A DNA stretch of 64,000 nucleotides, taken from assembly GCF_028200735.1 (NCBI RefSeq), contig NZ_JAQKPV010000003.1, positions 186,001 to 250,000 of the forward strand. Reading direction: 5' to 3'. This stretch comes from Streptomyces sp. ACA25. Lineage in GTDB: Bacteria > Actinomycetota > Actinomycetes > Streptomycetales > Streptomycetaceae. Under the pieces are notes generated by a model, which searched no databases, was not told the DNA's origin, and saw nothing but the letters and a program-made list of their open reading frames with translations. The position numbers were made by a program, and so were the translations under genes. How positions within the stretch are numbered: position 1 is the first letter of the stretch; the number at the start of each line of letters is the position of its first letter. Below, one piece after another: positions 10,346 through 19,094 of the stretch.

Positions 10346-11428
10346 TCAGCCGACGCATGAACTGTACGTACCGCCGATCCGGCGGATCTCCTCCAGCGGG
10401 TACGGGGTCTGCCGGCTCCGTTGCTGGAGAGCACGGTTGAACTCCGACATCACGGCGGCGATCGGGGCGTGACGGGTAAGGATCGCCGCGGCCTGCTCCG
10501 GAATGCCCGTGGGTCGTTTGCCCTGAGCGTAGGCGCGCACCAGCGCGCAGCGGCCCTCCCGGTCCTCCCTCCGGTATCCGTACAGAGCGGTGACCAGCCA
10601 GTTGACCAGACAGGTGACGGTGTAACAGCGGTCGTAGGTCTGATGCCGGTCGAAGAAGTCGGCGTGCTCCTGCGACAGCTCGAAGCGGGAGGAGGTGGCG
10701 AGGCCGTAATCCGCGAAGTAGAGGCGCCGGCCGTCGGTGAGGATGTTCTCGAAGTGCGCGTCGAAGTGCAGAAGCCCGCGGGCGTTCATGAACAAGGTTC
10801 CGGCTTCCAGGTCCTTCTCCACCATGGCGCAGGCCCGGTTGGTGGTCTCCTCGCCTGCCTCGACCTGGGTGCCCAGCCACTGGTGCAGGTTCTGCGGGAT
10901 GTACTCCATGAACAGCGCCACGCTCGCCGAGGACTGCTGGAGCCCCTGGATCCGGCGGCGCACCTGCGCTCCGCCGCCCCAGTAGGCGACGGCCCGTTCG
11001 ATGTCGGACAGTTCCTCGGGCAGGGGCGTCGAGTCCGGCAGCACCCGCCAGTGATACATCAGGGGGAAACCCTGGTGGTCCCCCGCGAGCACCCAGTTCG
11101 TCGTCATGGTGTGCACGGCGAGCTCTCTCCAGGCCCCGAAGCCCGGCCCGCCGATGCCGTACTGGCAGAAGACGGGCAGCTCGAAGAGGTTCGCCGTGGA
11201 CCGGAGGTGCTCGGGTTGCCTCTCCAGATCGGTGAGGGGCACCCGTTTCACGAAGACCGGGGTTCCGGCGACCTCCATCAGGGCCGACTTCCCACCGATG
11301 CCGGCCCCGGTCGGGGTCGCCGTCTCCACGAGTGCGTGCAGGGCGCGATCACTGCGCAAGGCCAGGGACGTGGAGACGGCACCATGGGCGGTGAGGCGCG
11401 CACGGCGCGACATGTCAGGGAGCTTCAC
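10346..11428 (-). CDS. Protein-kinase-fold protein of unknown substrate
   Basis: 360 residues. A kinase-like fold is visible: a beta-3 lysine in VFVKRV, a catalytic loop LLHFDAHFENIL (H-x-D-x-H-x-x-N, as in aminoglycoside and choline phosphotransferases) and a DYG in FADYGLA replacing the usual DFG. No membrane segment or sensor domain is attached. The frame is open to 11512, but the GTG at 11428 has GGAGGC six bases upstream and is preferred. The family is known to me only as a streptomycete protein kinase-like protein; whether it phosphorylates a protein or a small molecule is not visible. Convergent with betB. Confidence 0.72.
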   Translation of the reverse strand: MKLPDMSRRARLTAHGAVSTSLALRSDRALHALVETATPTGAGIGGKSALMEVAGTPVFVKRVPLTDLERQPEHLRSTANLFELPVFCQYGIGGPGFGAWRELAVHTMTTNWVLAGDHQGFPLMYHWRVLPDSTPLPEELSDIERAVAYWGGGAQVRRRIQGLQQSSASVALFMEYIPQNLHQWLGTQVEAGEETTNRACAMVEKDLEAGTLFMNARGLLHFDAHFENILTDGRRLYFADYGLATSSRFELSQEHADFFDRHQTYDRCYTVTCLVNWLVTALYGYRREDREGRCALVRAYAQGKRPTGIPEQAAAILTRHAPIAAVMSEFNRALQQRSRQTPYPLEEIRRIGGTYSSCVG

Positions 11429-11613
11429 TGCTGCCTCCGGAACGGGGGCGGGCCTCCACGAAAAGGTTTGGGGAGAGAAGCGACCCGCCCGTTCACCGCG
11501 CTCCCCGCTCACCGCACTGTATGGGGGGAATGAAGTACGGGGCCGGGGAACCGGATTGCCGTCAGCCCGCCTCAGCTGCGCGACCCCGAGCCCTCGACGC
11601 CCGAGCCCCGGAC

Positions 11614-11646
11614 GTCCCGCCCGCCGCAGACGGCTGCGGGCGGGCG
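11614..11646 (-). terminator. Hairpin terminator after the xylanase gene
   Basis: Inverted repeat gtcccgcccgc / gcgggcgggac (11-bp arms, 11-base loop) lies 22 bases after the xylanase stop and before the next minus-strand gene. It has no T-run, as is usual in Streptomyces. Confidence 0.65.
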
Positions 11647-11668
11647 GGACGCGCCCACGGGCGGGTTG

Positions 11669-12805
11669 TCAGCCCTTACGGGCTTCCTTCAGGGTGGACT
11701 GCAGGGCGAAGAAGGCGGGCTTGCGGACGAAGTCGTCCGTCATGACCGTGGCGGCCCCCTCTCCCTCGAAGGTCACCGGGACCCAGGAGTACTTGTCGGT
11801 GAAGCCCCAGATCGTGAAGGAGTTGCACTCCGACACGGCCAGACAGGCCGACAGCGCGCGCTGGTAGTACTCGGCTTGCTGCTTCAGCTGCGCCTTGGTG
11901 GGCTTGCCGCTCTCCGGCAGGTCCATGCGCACGTCGATCTCGGTGATGGCTGTCTCCAGCCCGAGCTCGTCGAAGCGGGTCAGGTTCTGTTCCAGGTCGC
12001 CCGGGAAGCCGTAGCGAATGCTCAGATGACCCTGTGCGGCGAAGCCGTGCACCGGCACGTCCTGCGCGAGGAGGTCCTGTGCGAGCTCGTAGTACGCGTC
12101 ACTCTTGGCGTTGATGCCCTCCACGTTGTAGTCGTTGAGGAAGAGCTTCGCCTCCGGGTCGGCCTCGTGCGCCCAGCGGAAAGCGTCGGCGACGATCTCC
12201 GGGCCGAGCTCACGGATCCAGATGTTCTCCTCGGTGCGCAGCTCCCCCTGCTCGTTGAAGATCTCGTTCGCCACGTCCCACTGCTGGATCCGGCCGGCGT
12301 AGCGGCCGACCACGGTGTCGATGTGGTCCTTCAGGATGGCGCGCAGCTCCTCCTCGGTGAAGTCACCCTCCTCCACCCATTCGGGGTTCTGGCTGTGCCA
12401 CAGGAGCGTGTGCCCGCGCACGACCTGGCCGTGGCGTTCGGCGAAGTCGGCGATGGCGTCGGCTTCCTCGAAGCGGTACTCGCCCTGCTCGGGGTGGATG
12501 AAGTCCCACTTCATCTGGTTCTCGGCGGAGACCGAGTTGAACTGACGCCCCAGGATCTTCCGGTACTTCTTGTCGGAGGTGAACGGGTCCGGGTAGTCCT
12601 GGGAGAGGTGGTGACCGCCGCCGGCCACCGCGGTGCCCACGTAGAACCCCTCGGGGGCGGCCCAGCGCAGGCGGTCGAACTTGGCGTTGGAGTGCGGCGC
12701 GGCCTGGTGGTCGGCCGGCGGCTCGGCCGTGGCCGTGGACATTGCCAGCGGAACGGCCAGCGCGGCGGCGGCAATTGCGACGGTGATGGTACGGACGGAT
12801 CTCAT
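11669..12805 (-). CDS. Secreted endo-1,4-beta-xylanase (GH10)
   Basis: 378 residues with a Sec signal peptide (MRSVRT basic end, hydrophobic AIAAAALAVPLAM, cleavage near STATAEP). The rest is one GH10 barrel: QMKWD, GHTLLWHSQNP, acid/base Glu in WDVANEIFNE (about residue 179), nucleophile Glu in ITEIDVRM (about 288), and WGFTDKYSW. It hydrolyses internal xylan beta-1,4 links outside the cell. There is no carbohydrate-binding module. A perfect palindrome upstream (12837-12851) suggests substrate-dependent repression. It stands alone as a single gene closed by a hairpin. Confidence 0.95.
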   Translation of the reverse strand: MRSVRTITVAIAAAALAVPLAMSTATAEPPADHQAAPHSNAKFDRLRWAAPEGFYVGTAVAGGGHHLSQDYPDPFTSDKKYRKILGRQFNSVSAENQMKWDFIHPEQGEYRFEEADAIADFAERHGQVVRGHTLLWHSQNPEWVEEGDFTEEELRAILKDHIDTVVGRYAGRIQQWDVANEIFNEQGELRTEENIWIRELGPEIVADAFRWAHEADPEAKLFLNDYNVEGINAKSDAYYELAQDLLAQDVPVHGFAAQGHLSIRYGFPGDLEQNLTRFDELGLETAITEIDVRMDLPESGKPTKAQLKQQAEYYQRALSACLAVSECNSFTIWGFTDKYSWVPVTFEGEGAATVMTDDFVRKPAFFALQSTLKEARKG

Positions 12806-12836
12806 CGGAGGTCCCTCATGTTGATCGATCGACTGT

Positions 12837-12851
12837 CCCGAAACTTTCGGG
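12837..12851. promoter_or_regulatory. Xylanase operator palindrome
   Basis: cccgaaactttcggg is a perfect palindrome with 7-bp arms around a single c, 32 bases upstream of the xylanase start. A second half-like copy (cccgaaacgtt) begins at 12857. A CGAAA-N-TTTCG element is reported upstream of streptomycete xylanase genes as a repressor site, so this should control induction by xylan products. Confidence 0.75.
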
Positions 12852-12922
12852 CGACTCCCGAAACGTTAGGAACGGACGTTAAGGGCTGGGAGGCAGGTCG
12901 TCAACGGGTCGCGCGGAGATAA

Positions 12923-13184
12923 GTGGAGCGCCCCCCTCCGGTCGCCCGGAGACGAGCGTCCACCTTCCCGAGGAGCTGGAAGTGCGGCTGGACGCCGAGG
13001 CCGCGACTACCGGCGTCAGCAAGGCGGAGCTCATCCGGCGGGGCATCACCATGCCGCTTGAGCACTCGACGCGTCCTCGGCGTGGCCGCGCACTGCCCGT
13101 CTTCGACGGCGGCCGAGCACTGACCGCCGAAGCGATGGATGAGCGCTCCACGAGCACATCAAGGAACGGTCGGCGCGCCGTTGA
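12923..13184 (+). pseudogene. vapB-type ribbon-helix-helix antitoxin, frameshifted
   Basis: A recognisable RHH antitoxin core begins near 12958 (VHLPEELEVRLDAEA) and continues with TTGVSKAELIRRGI and RGRALPVFDGGRALTAEAMDE in the frame of 12982. Just after MDE the frame is lost; the natural end (KERSARR and TGA at 13182-13184) is in another frame. The start is also unclear. The gene is followed directly by the broken vapC. It cannot make a complete antitoxin. Confidence 0.7.
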
Positions 13185-13467
13185 TCATCGTTGCCGACAC
13201 GTCCGCCCTTTCGCCGCTTTCGACGCCGCGCAGCGTGAGCATCGTGACGCCCTGGACATCGTTGACCGGGAAGTTCTTGTCCTCTCCCCCGGCCATCACC
13301 GAACTCGACCACCTCGTGCACCTGCGGCTCGACCTGGGGGCGCGGCGTCGTACTCGCGGACCGGTACAAGACGGACCGCATCCTCACACTTGATCAACGC
13401 GACTACCGCGCGATCACCCGGCTGCCCCCGGACTCACCGCATTCCGCATGCTCCCCGCCGATCACTG
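13181..13467 (+). pseudogene. vapC-type PIN toxin with multiple frameshifts
   Basis: PIN-domain pieces occur in order but in alternating frames: LIIVADTSAL (first catalytic Asp) in one frame, FDAAQREHRDALDIVDREVLVLSP in a second (here split for length: FDAAQREHRDALD then IVDREVLVLSP), ITELDHLVHLRL (second acidic residue) back in the first, then ILTLDQRDYRAITRLPP and finally a C-terminal FRMLPADH after another shift. At least four indels are needed to restore it. It is the dead partner of the adjacent vapB remnant. Confidence 0.72.
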
Positions 13468-13517
13468 ACTCACCCCCACCACCCGCGCCCAGGCCTCCCG
13501 TCGAGCCCGGAAACGAC

Positions 13518-13554
13518 GAGATCCCGCCCGGTCGTCATGACCGGGCGGGATCTC
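13518..13554 (-). terminator. Strong hairpin terminator after tRNA-Ala
   Basis: A perfect 16-bp inverted repeat, gagatcccgcccggtc / gaccgggcgggatctc, with a 5-base loop. It lies about 40 bases beyond the 3' end of the minus-strand tRNA and also insulates it from the vapBC remnant. Confidence 0.8.
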
Positions 13555-13591
13555 ATGAACTGTCCTGAACTGACTCAGGAGAGCCGTGCGG

Positions 13592-13664
13592 TGGACCTGA
13601 GGGGATTCGAACCCCTGACCCCCTCGTTGCGAACGAGGTGCGCTACCAACTGCGCTACAGGCCC
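13592..13664 (-). tRNA. tRNA-Ala (anticodon CGC)
   Basis: Cloverleaf on the minus strand: acceptor GGGCCTG/CAGGTCC, D-arm GCGCAGTTGGTAGCGC, anticodon arm CCTCG-TTCGCAA-CGAGG with anticodon CGC (reads GCG, alanine), T-arm GGGGTTCGAATCCCC. The discriminator A is followed by CC in the genome. A terminator follows at 13518-13554. Confidence 0.95.
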
Positions 13665-13738
13665 TTGCACCGAGGAAACTCTAGCACCCGGGGACCGGCG
13701 GACCGAAATCCCTATCCGCCGGTCATCGGGCGTGGCAG

Positions 13739-14839
13739 CTACTCCCCCGCCGCGCGGGGGCGGTCGTCCTCGGCGAACTGGTCGAACAGCGGAGTGCGCT
13801 GCGGACCGCGGGCGGACGGGTCCTGCGAGGACTGCTGCTGCGCGGGGACCGGGGACTGCGGGGTGCCCGCCGGGGTGGAACGGGCGGCGCTCCAGGCGTC
13901 CGGGCCGTCCAGGTCGACGCCGCGGCTGCTGCGCGGTGCCACCGGGGCGGTGACGTAGGTGGGCAGCGGGACGGGGGCGGGGTCCCAGCCCTCCGGGCCC
14001 TCGCCGGGCGGGGCGGTCCGGCGGCGCTGCTGGTCGACCCATTCGGCGTGGTCGGTCTGCTCCACCAGAGCCTTCCGGTCCTCGGTCGGGGTCGGGACCG
14101 GCTCCGCCGCGACGACGACAGCCCCCCGGTCCGGCCCGGTGTCCCGGTCCGGCCCGGCCCAGGCGTCCCGGTCGCCGCTCCCCGCCCACTCCTCGCGCCC
14201 GGTGCCTTCGGCCCACTCGCCCACCGGGGTGTGCTGGGTACGTTCCCGCAGCCGGCGGGCGGCCTCCTCGGCCCGCCGCCGGTCCATGGTGACGGCGTAC
14301 CGGCGGCGCTCCTGCTTGCGCAGATGCATGATGTAGGCGCTCAGCAGGACCGCGGGGACGGCCGGGACCCACAGGAAGGACGGGCCGGCGGCGGCGGTGA
14401 AGATCCCGCCGGACGCGAAGGCGAGGAACAGCACCATGGTGGTACGGCGCCGGCGGGCCAGCACCTTGGCCCGCTTGTTCCGCCCTGCCGCGGTGCTGGA
14501 CTCCATGGGTGGACGGCGGGGGGTGGCCTCGGTCACGGGCTCGGCAAAGGACCGGACGTCCGCGACGTCCGGCTCGCCGTCATCGACCGTCAGGACGGTC
14601 GCGGTGTCCAGGGTTTCCCTGTCGCCCGCGGCCTCCTCGGCGCGCTTCGCCCGGCGCTCCGCGTCCTTGGCATACCGGCGTTCCATCGCCGCGCGTCCGG
14701 ACAACAGCCGGATGGCGGTGCTGAAGCGTTCGGTCGGACGGGCGTCGTTCAGCTCGTCCTGCCTGCGGAGCCACATCGGCACGAGGTACGCCGCCCAGGC
14801 CCCGACGATCATTGCGAAAATGAGGCCACTGCTGCTCAC
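13739..14839 (-). CDS. sepX: Divisome protein SepX/GlpR
   Basis: 366 residues. One N-terminal membrane helix (GLIFAMIVGAWAAYLVPMWL) is followed by the family's signature RRQDELNDARPTERFSTAI. A basic, charged segment comes next, then a hydrophobic hairpin (MVLFLAFASGGIF, then FLWVPAVPAVLLSAYIM, about residues 130-170) and a long Pro/Asp/Arg-rich cytoplasmic tail. In Streptomyces, SepX is a membrane divisome component that works with FtsZ to build cross-walls and septa. The GTG at 14839 gives the usual VSSSGLIF start. It lies at the 3' end of the galU-moeA-moaC-mogA-GNAT gene row, the arrangement I recall in streptomycetes. Confidence 0.85.
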   Translation of the reverse strand: MSSSGLIFAMIVGAWAAYLVPMWLRRQDELNDARPTERFSTAIRLLSGRAAMERRYAKDAERRAKRAEEAAGDRETLDTATVLTVDDGEPDVADVRSFAEPVTEATPRRPPMESSTAAGRNKRAKVLARRRRTTMVLFLAFASGGIFTAAAGPSFLWVPAVPAVLLSAYIMHLRKQERRRYAVTMDRRRAEEAARRLRERTQHTPVGEWAEGTGREEWAGSGDRDAWAGPDRDTGPDRGAVVVAAEPVPTPTEDRKALVEQTDHAEWVDQQRRRTAPPGEGPEGWDPAPVPLPTYVTAPVAPRSSRGVDLDGPDAWSAARSTPAGTPQSPVPAQQQSSQDPSARGPQRTPLFDQFAEDDRPRAAGE

Positions 14840-14963
14840 GCTCACACGGTAGAGGGGTTTGCGCGGCTGCATCTGCCAAATTGCTCGGTGTGTCGCGCGT
14901 TCGGGCCAGCTGTCCGGATATTTCTTCGGATTGTTATGGTGCCGACTCCGAATATTCGAACAT

Positions 14964-15602
14964 TCATTTTATTTCTGGGCTGTACCGCTGCCCGGCGGCT
15001 CGGCGCTCGTGCCAGCGGCCCAGCAGTCCGTGCGGCACTTCCTCCGCGGTCAGCGCGAACACCAGGTGGTCGCGCCAGTCCCCGTCGATATGCAGATACC
15101 GGGGGCGCAGACCTTCCTCGCGGTACCCCAGCTTCTCCACCACCCGGCGGCTCGGACCGTTCTCCGGCCGGATGCAGATTTCCAGCCGGTGCAGGCCGAC
15201 GGTGCGGAAGCAGTGGTCGGTGACCAGGGCGACGGCGGTGGGGATGACCCCGCGGCCGGCGACGGCGCGGTCCACCCAGTACCCGATGTGGGCCGAGCGC
15301 AAGGAACCCCAGCTGATGCCCGCGACGGTCAGCTGGCCGGCGAGCCGGCCCCGGTAGGTGACGACGAACGGCAGCGCCCGGCCGGCCTCGGCCTCGTGCC
15401 GCAGGTGCCGGACCATCTGCCGGTAGGTGGGCCGCCGCCCCAGGACGTGACCTGGCGGCGGGGGCGGAACCGTCGCCTCCCAGGGGCGCAGCCACTCACG
15501 GTTGCGCTGGTTGACCTCGCGCCAGGTGCGGTGGTCGCGCTGCCTTATGGGGCGGAGGGCGATGTCGCCGTCCGCCAGCTCCACTGGCCAGTGCTGGTTC
15601 AT
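14964..15602 (-). CDS. GNAT acetyltransferase (RimJ/RimL type)
   Basis: 212 residues with the RimJ-like order: ALRPIRQRDHRTW at the N-terminus, AHIGYWVDRAVAGRGVIPTAV (acetyl-CoA loop around GYWVDRAVAGRG), HRLEICIRPENGPSRRVVEKLG and GYREEGLRPRYLHIDGDWRD. Such enzymes acetylate protein N-termini or small amines. Its ATG overlaps the stop of mogA by one base (TGATG), so translation is coupled to the molybdenum cofactor genes, but nothing shows a role in that pathway. Confidence 0.85.
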   Translation of the reverse strand: MNQHWPVELADGDIALRPIRQRDHRTWREVNQRNREWLRPWEATVPPPPPGHVLGRRPTYRQMVRHLRHEAEAGRALPFVVTYRGRLAGQLTVAGISWGSLRSAHIGYWVDRAVAGRGVIPTAVALVTDHCFRTVGLHRLEICIRPENGPSRRVVEKLGYREEGLRPRYLHIDGDWRDHLVFALTAEEVPHGLLGRWHERRAAGQRYSPEIK

Positions 15603-16213
15603 CAGGGTTTTCGGGATGTGCGGTCCGCTGCGGTACCGCTGCCGGTCGGGGCGCTCCCCGGGGAGTCCTCGCGCGGGTGGTCGCCGCCCCGGATCTGGTC
15701 GACGGCGTGCCGCAACAGGGGCTCCAGCACAGCGAGGCCGTCGCGCACCCCACCCGCGGAGCCGGGAAGGTTCACGATCAGCGTACCGCTCGCGACGCCG
15801 GCAAGCCCTCGGGAAAGCGCGGCGGTGGGGACCTTCGCCATCCCCGCCGCCCTGATCGCCTCGGGGATGCCGGGCACCTCCCGGTCGAGGACCCGGCGGG
15901 TCATCTCCGGGGTCAGGTCGGTCGGGGAGAGCCCGGTCCCGCCGGTGGTGAGCACGACGTCGTAGCCGGCCGCGACCGCCGCGCGCAGCGCCGCCTCCAC
16001 GGGCTCACCGTCGGGCACCACTTCGGGGCCCTCCGCCGTGAACCCGAGCTTCCGCAGGGCCGCCACGAGCAGCGGGCCGCCGGTGTCCTGGTAGACACCG
16101 GCGGAGGCCCGGTTGGAGGCGGTGACGGCCAGTGCGCGGTATCCGCCGGCCGGGGCACGGCCGGAGCCAGGGTGAGGGGAGGAGGACGCCTGCGGGTGGG
16201 GCGGCTCGGTCAT
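15602..16213 (-). CDS. mogA: Molybdopterin adenylyltransferase-like (MogA/MoaB)
   Basis: 203 residues. The MoCF-binding fold shows [19 protein letters not shown], the substrate loop [15 protein letters not shown], and [16 protein letters not shown]. It activates molybdopterin by adenylation before MoeA inserts molybdate. Its start overlaps the moaC stop by four bases (ATGA) and its stop overlaps the GNAT start. The Pro/Ser/Gly-rich N-terminus (about 24 residues) and C-terminus look disordered. Confidence 0.88.
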   Translation of the reverse strand: MTEPPHPQASSSPHPGSGRAPAGGYRALAVTASNRASAGVYQDTGGPLLVAALRKLGFTAEGPEVVPDGEPVEAALRAAVAAGYDVVLTTGGTGLSPTDLTPEMTRRVLDREVPGIPEAIRAAGMAKVPTAALSRGLAGVASGTLIVNLPGSAGGVRDGLAVLEPLLRHAVDQIRGGDHPREDSPGSAPTGSGTAADRTSRKP

Positions 16214-16689
16214 GGCTCACGGCTCCAGTCGCCGGACTTGCCGCCGGTCTTCTCGGTCACGCGGATGTCGCTGATGACGGCGCCTTTGTCGACCGCTTTG
16301 ATCATGTCGACGACGGTGAGGGCCGCGACCGTGACGGCGGTGAGGGCTTCCATCTCGACGCCGGTCCGGTCGGTGGTGCGGACGGCGGCGGCGATCTCCA
16401 CCGCCTCGTCGGTGACCGACAGGTCCAGCTGCACGCCGGAGAGCGCGAGAGGGTGGCACAGCGGGATCAGGTCAGGGGTCCGCTTGGCACCCATGATGCC
16501 CGCGATCCGGGCCACAGCCAGCGCGTCTCCCTTCGGCATCCCGTCGCCGCGCAGCAGTTCGACCACGCGGGGGGCCACCAGCACCCGTCCGGTGGCGCGA
16601 GCGGTGCGTGCGGTGACGGCTTTGGCGGACACGTCGACCATCCGGGCGGCCCCGGAATCGTCGAGATGGGTCAGATGCGGGCTGCTCAT
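16210..16689 (-). CDS. moaC: Cyclic pyranopterin monophosphate synthase MoaC
   Basis: 159 residues, normal length. Family landmarks: [65 protein letters not shown] and a C-terminal [10 protein letters not shown]. With MoaA it converts GTP to cyclic pyranopterin monophosphate, the first stage of molybdenum cofactor synthesis. A 113-base gap separates it from moeA upstream; it is coupled to mogA downstream. Confidence 0.95.
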   Translation of the reverse strand: MSSPHLTHLDDSGAARMVDVSAKAVTARTARATGRVLVAPRVVELLRGDGMPKGDALAVARIAGIMGAKRTPDLIPLCHPLALSGVQLDLSVTDEAVEIAAAVRTTDRTGVEMEALTAVTVAALTVVDMIKAVDKGAVISDIRVTEKTGGKSGDWSREP

Positions 16690-16802
16690 GGGGGACTACG
16701 GTACCGGGAGCCGTCCCCGGAACGCGCCGCCCCGCGGACGAGCGGACGGTGCGGCGGGGCGAAGGGGGCGGACGGGGCGGGCTGTACCGGCCGCGTGGGC
16801 GG

Positions 16803-18089
16803 TCAGCGTGCGTGGTGGAGCAGGACGACCTCCAGTTCGGTGCCGGGCTCGACCTCCGTGACCTCTTCCGGGACGACGATCAGGGAGTCGGCCTGGGCGA
16901 GTGCCGCGATCAGGTGGGAGGAGGCGCCGCCGACCGGGCGCACCGTGCCGTTGCGGTGGCTGCCGCGCAGGAACTGCCGCTTCCCCGGCGGTGAGGTCAG
17001 CGGGGTGTCCGCGACCAGGCGGGCCCGGACGCGGGGGCGGTGCAGCTCGGCGTGCCCGGCCATGGCGCGCAGCGCGGGCCGCGCGAACATCTCGAAGGAG
17101 ACGTAGGAGCTGACGGGGTTGCCGGGGAGCGCGAGCAGCGGAATCCGGTCGGGGCCGATCAGCCCGAAGCCCTGTGGCTTGCCGGGCTGCATGGCGAGCC
17201 GGCGGAACTCCACCCCTCCGGGAAGGTCGTCGATGTCGCTGAGGGCTTCCTTGACGACGTCGTAGGCGCCGACGCTGACGCCTCCGCTGGTGATGAGGAG
17301 GTCCGCCCGGATCAGCTGGTCCTCGAGGATGGCCCGCAGGGTGGCGGCGTCGTCGGCGACCGCGGAGACCCGGAAAGCGACGGCTCCGGCCTCGCGGGCG
17401 GCGGCGGTGAGGGTGTAGCCGTTGGAGTCGTAAATCTGTCCGGGGCCGAGCTTCGTGCCGGGCTCGGCGAGCTCGCTGCCGGTGGAGACGACCACGACGC
17501 GCGGCCGGGGCCGGACCAGCACGGTGGCCCTGCCGACCGCGGCGAGCAGCCCGATCTGCGGCGCGCCGAGGAGGGTGCCGGCGGTGAGCGCGACGGTGCC
17601 GGCCGGGATGTCGCTGCCGCGGGTCCGGATGTGGGCTCCGGCCACGGCCGGGCGGTGCACCCGGACCTCGGTGCCGCCGGGGGCGGTGCTGTGCGCGGTC
17701 ATCGACTCGGCGGGACCGCCGCCGGTGCCGCCGTCGGTCCACTCGACGGGAACGACCGCCTCGGCCCCGGGCGGCAGCGGGGCTCCCGTCATGATGCGGG
17801 CCGCCTCCCCGGGGCCGACGGCCGGCAGGCTGCCGCTGCCGGCCGCGATGTCTCCGACGACCGTCAGCGCGGCGGGAAACTCCTCGGAGGAGCCCTCCAC
17901 GTCGGCGGTGCGGACGGCGTAGCCGTCCATCGAGCTGTTGTCGAAGGGCGGCATCGCGACGGGGACGCTGACGTCCTCGGCGAGGACGCAGCCCTGGGCG
18001 TCGAAGAGCTGGAGTTCCAGGTGGTCGAGCGGGCGGACGGCCCGCAGGATGTCGTCCAGGTGTTCGTCGACGGACCAGATGTCAGTCAA
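16803..18089 (-). CDS. moeA: Molybdopterin molybdotransferase MoeA (gephyrin-like)
   Basis: 428 residues with the MoeA architecture: N-terminal MPPFDNSSMDGYAVR, ITGAP-like segment IMTGAPLPPGA, MoCF core VVVSTGSEL ... YDSNGYTL ... ITSGGVSVG, and ALPGNPVSSYVSFEMF before the C-terminal domain. It inserts molybdate into adenylated molybdopterin. Its start overlaps the galU stop by eight bases, so it follows galU in one transcript. Confidence 0.93.
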   Translation of the reverse strand: MTDIWSVDEHLDDILRAVRPLDHLELQLFDAQGCVLAEDVSVPVAMPPFDNSSMDGYAVRTADVEGSSEEFPAALTVVGDIAAGSGSLPAVGPGEAARIMTGAPLPPGAEAVVPVEWTDGGTGGGPAESMTAHSTAPGGTEVRVHRPAVAGAHIRTRGSDIPAGTVALTAGTLLGAPQIGLLAAVGRATVLVRPRPRVVVVSTGSELAEPGTKLGPGQIYDSNGYTLTAAAREAGAVAFRVSAVADDAATLRAILEDQLIRADLLITSGGVSVGAYDVVKEALSDIDDLPGGVEFRRLAMQPGKPQGFGLIGPDRIPLLALPGNPVSSYVSFEMFARPALRAMAGHAELHRPRVRARLVADTPLTSPPGKRQFLRGSHRNGTVRPVGGASSHLIAALAQADSLIVVPEEVTEVEPGTELEVVLLHHAR

Positions 18090-18996
18090 GGGTCCGCATC
18101 TCCTCGTTCACGTATGTGCTGAGCCAGGCCCGGAAGTCGGGGCCGAGGTCTTCACGCTCGCACGCCAGCCGGACGATCGTGCGCAGGTAGTCGCCCCGGT
18201 CGCCCGTGTCGTACCGGCGACCGCGGAAGATCACGCCGTGCACCGGGCCGCCGATGCCGGGGTCCTCGGCCATGCTCTGCAGGGCGTCGGTCAGCTGGAT
18301 CTCGCCACCGCGGCCGGGACCGGTGCGGCGCAGCACGCCGAAGACGGCCGGGTCCAGGACGTACCGGCCGATGACGGCGAAGTTACTGGGGGCCTCGCCC
18401 GGCTCGGGCTTCTCCACCAGGCCGGTCACCCGCACCACACCGTCCTCCCCGGTGGGCTCCACGGCGGCGCAGCCGTAGAGGTGCACCTGCTCCGGGTCGA
18501 CCTCGAGCAGGGCGACGACGCTGCCGCCGTGCTGCTCCTGCACGGCGGTCATGCGGGTGAGCAGCGGGTCCCGGGGGTCGATGAGGTCGTCACCGAGGAG
18601 CACGGCGAAGGGCTGCTCGCCGACGTGCGGGGCCGCGCACAGCACGGCGTGGCCCAGGCCCTTGGGGTCGCCCTGCCGGACGTAGTGCATGGTGGCGAGC
18701 TCACTGGACTGCTGGACGCGGGAGAGGCGGCTCTCGTCGCCCTTGCGCCGCAGCGTCTCCTCGAGCTCGTAGTTCCGGTCGAAGTGGTCTTCCAGCGGCC
18801 GCTTGTTACGTCCGGTGATCATCAGCACATCGGTGAGCCCGGCGCTGGTCGCCTCTTCCACCACATACTGGATCGCAGGCTGGTCGACGACCGGCAGCAT
18901 CTCCTTGGGCGTGGCCTTCGTCGCGGGCAGAAAGCGCGTGCCGAGCCCGGCAGCGGGAATGACAGCCTTGCTGATCCGGGAGCGTGGTGACGTCAT
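18082..18996 (-). CDS. galU: UTP-glucose-1-phosphate uridylyltransferase
   Basis: 304 residues. The nucleotidyltransferase signature IPAAGLGTRFLPATKATPKEML sits near the N-terminus (shown here in two parts: IPAAGLGTRFL and PATKATPKEML), with DQPAIQYVVEEA, LLGDDLI and the GalU-specific KPEPGEAPSN. It makes UDP-glucose for glycans, trehalose and cell-envelope polymers. ATG 18996 (MTSPRSRISKAVIPAAG) is preferred; the longer frame to 19113 runs into the divergent cyclo-ligase. First gene of the galU-moeA row, divergent from 5-formyl-THF cyclo-ligase. Confidence 0.93.
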   Translation of the reverse strand: MTSPRSRISKAVIPAAGLGTRFLPATKATPKEMLPVVDQPAIQYVVEEATSAGLTDVLMITGRNKRPLEDHFDRNYELEETLRRKGDESRLSRVQQSSELATMHYVRQGDPKGLGHAVLCAAPHVGEQPFAVLLGDDLIDPRDPLLTRMTAVQEQHGGSVVALLEVDPEQVHLYGCAAVEPTGEDGVVRVTGLVEKPEPGEAPSNFAVIGRYVLDPAVFGVLRRTGPGRGGEIQLTDALQSMAEDPGIGGPVHGVIFRGRRYDTGDRGDYLRTIVRLACEREDLGPDFRAWLSTYVNEEMRTLD

Positions 18997-19094
18997 GGCG
19001 GTCACCTTATCCGCCTGGTATCCCGGGGCGATGTACTTTCCGCACGTACAGCAGGGTATGGGCGAGGTTGAGGCGAAGGGAGCCGGCGGCAGCT

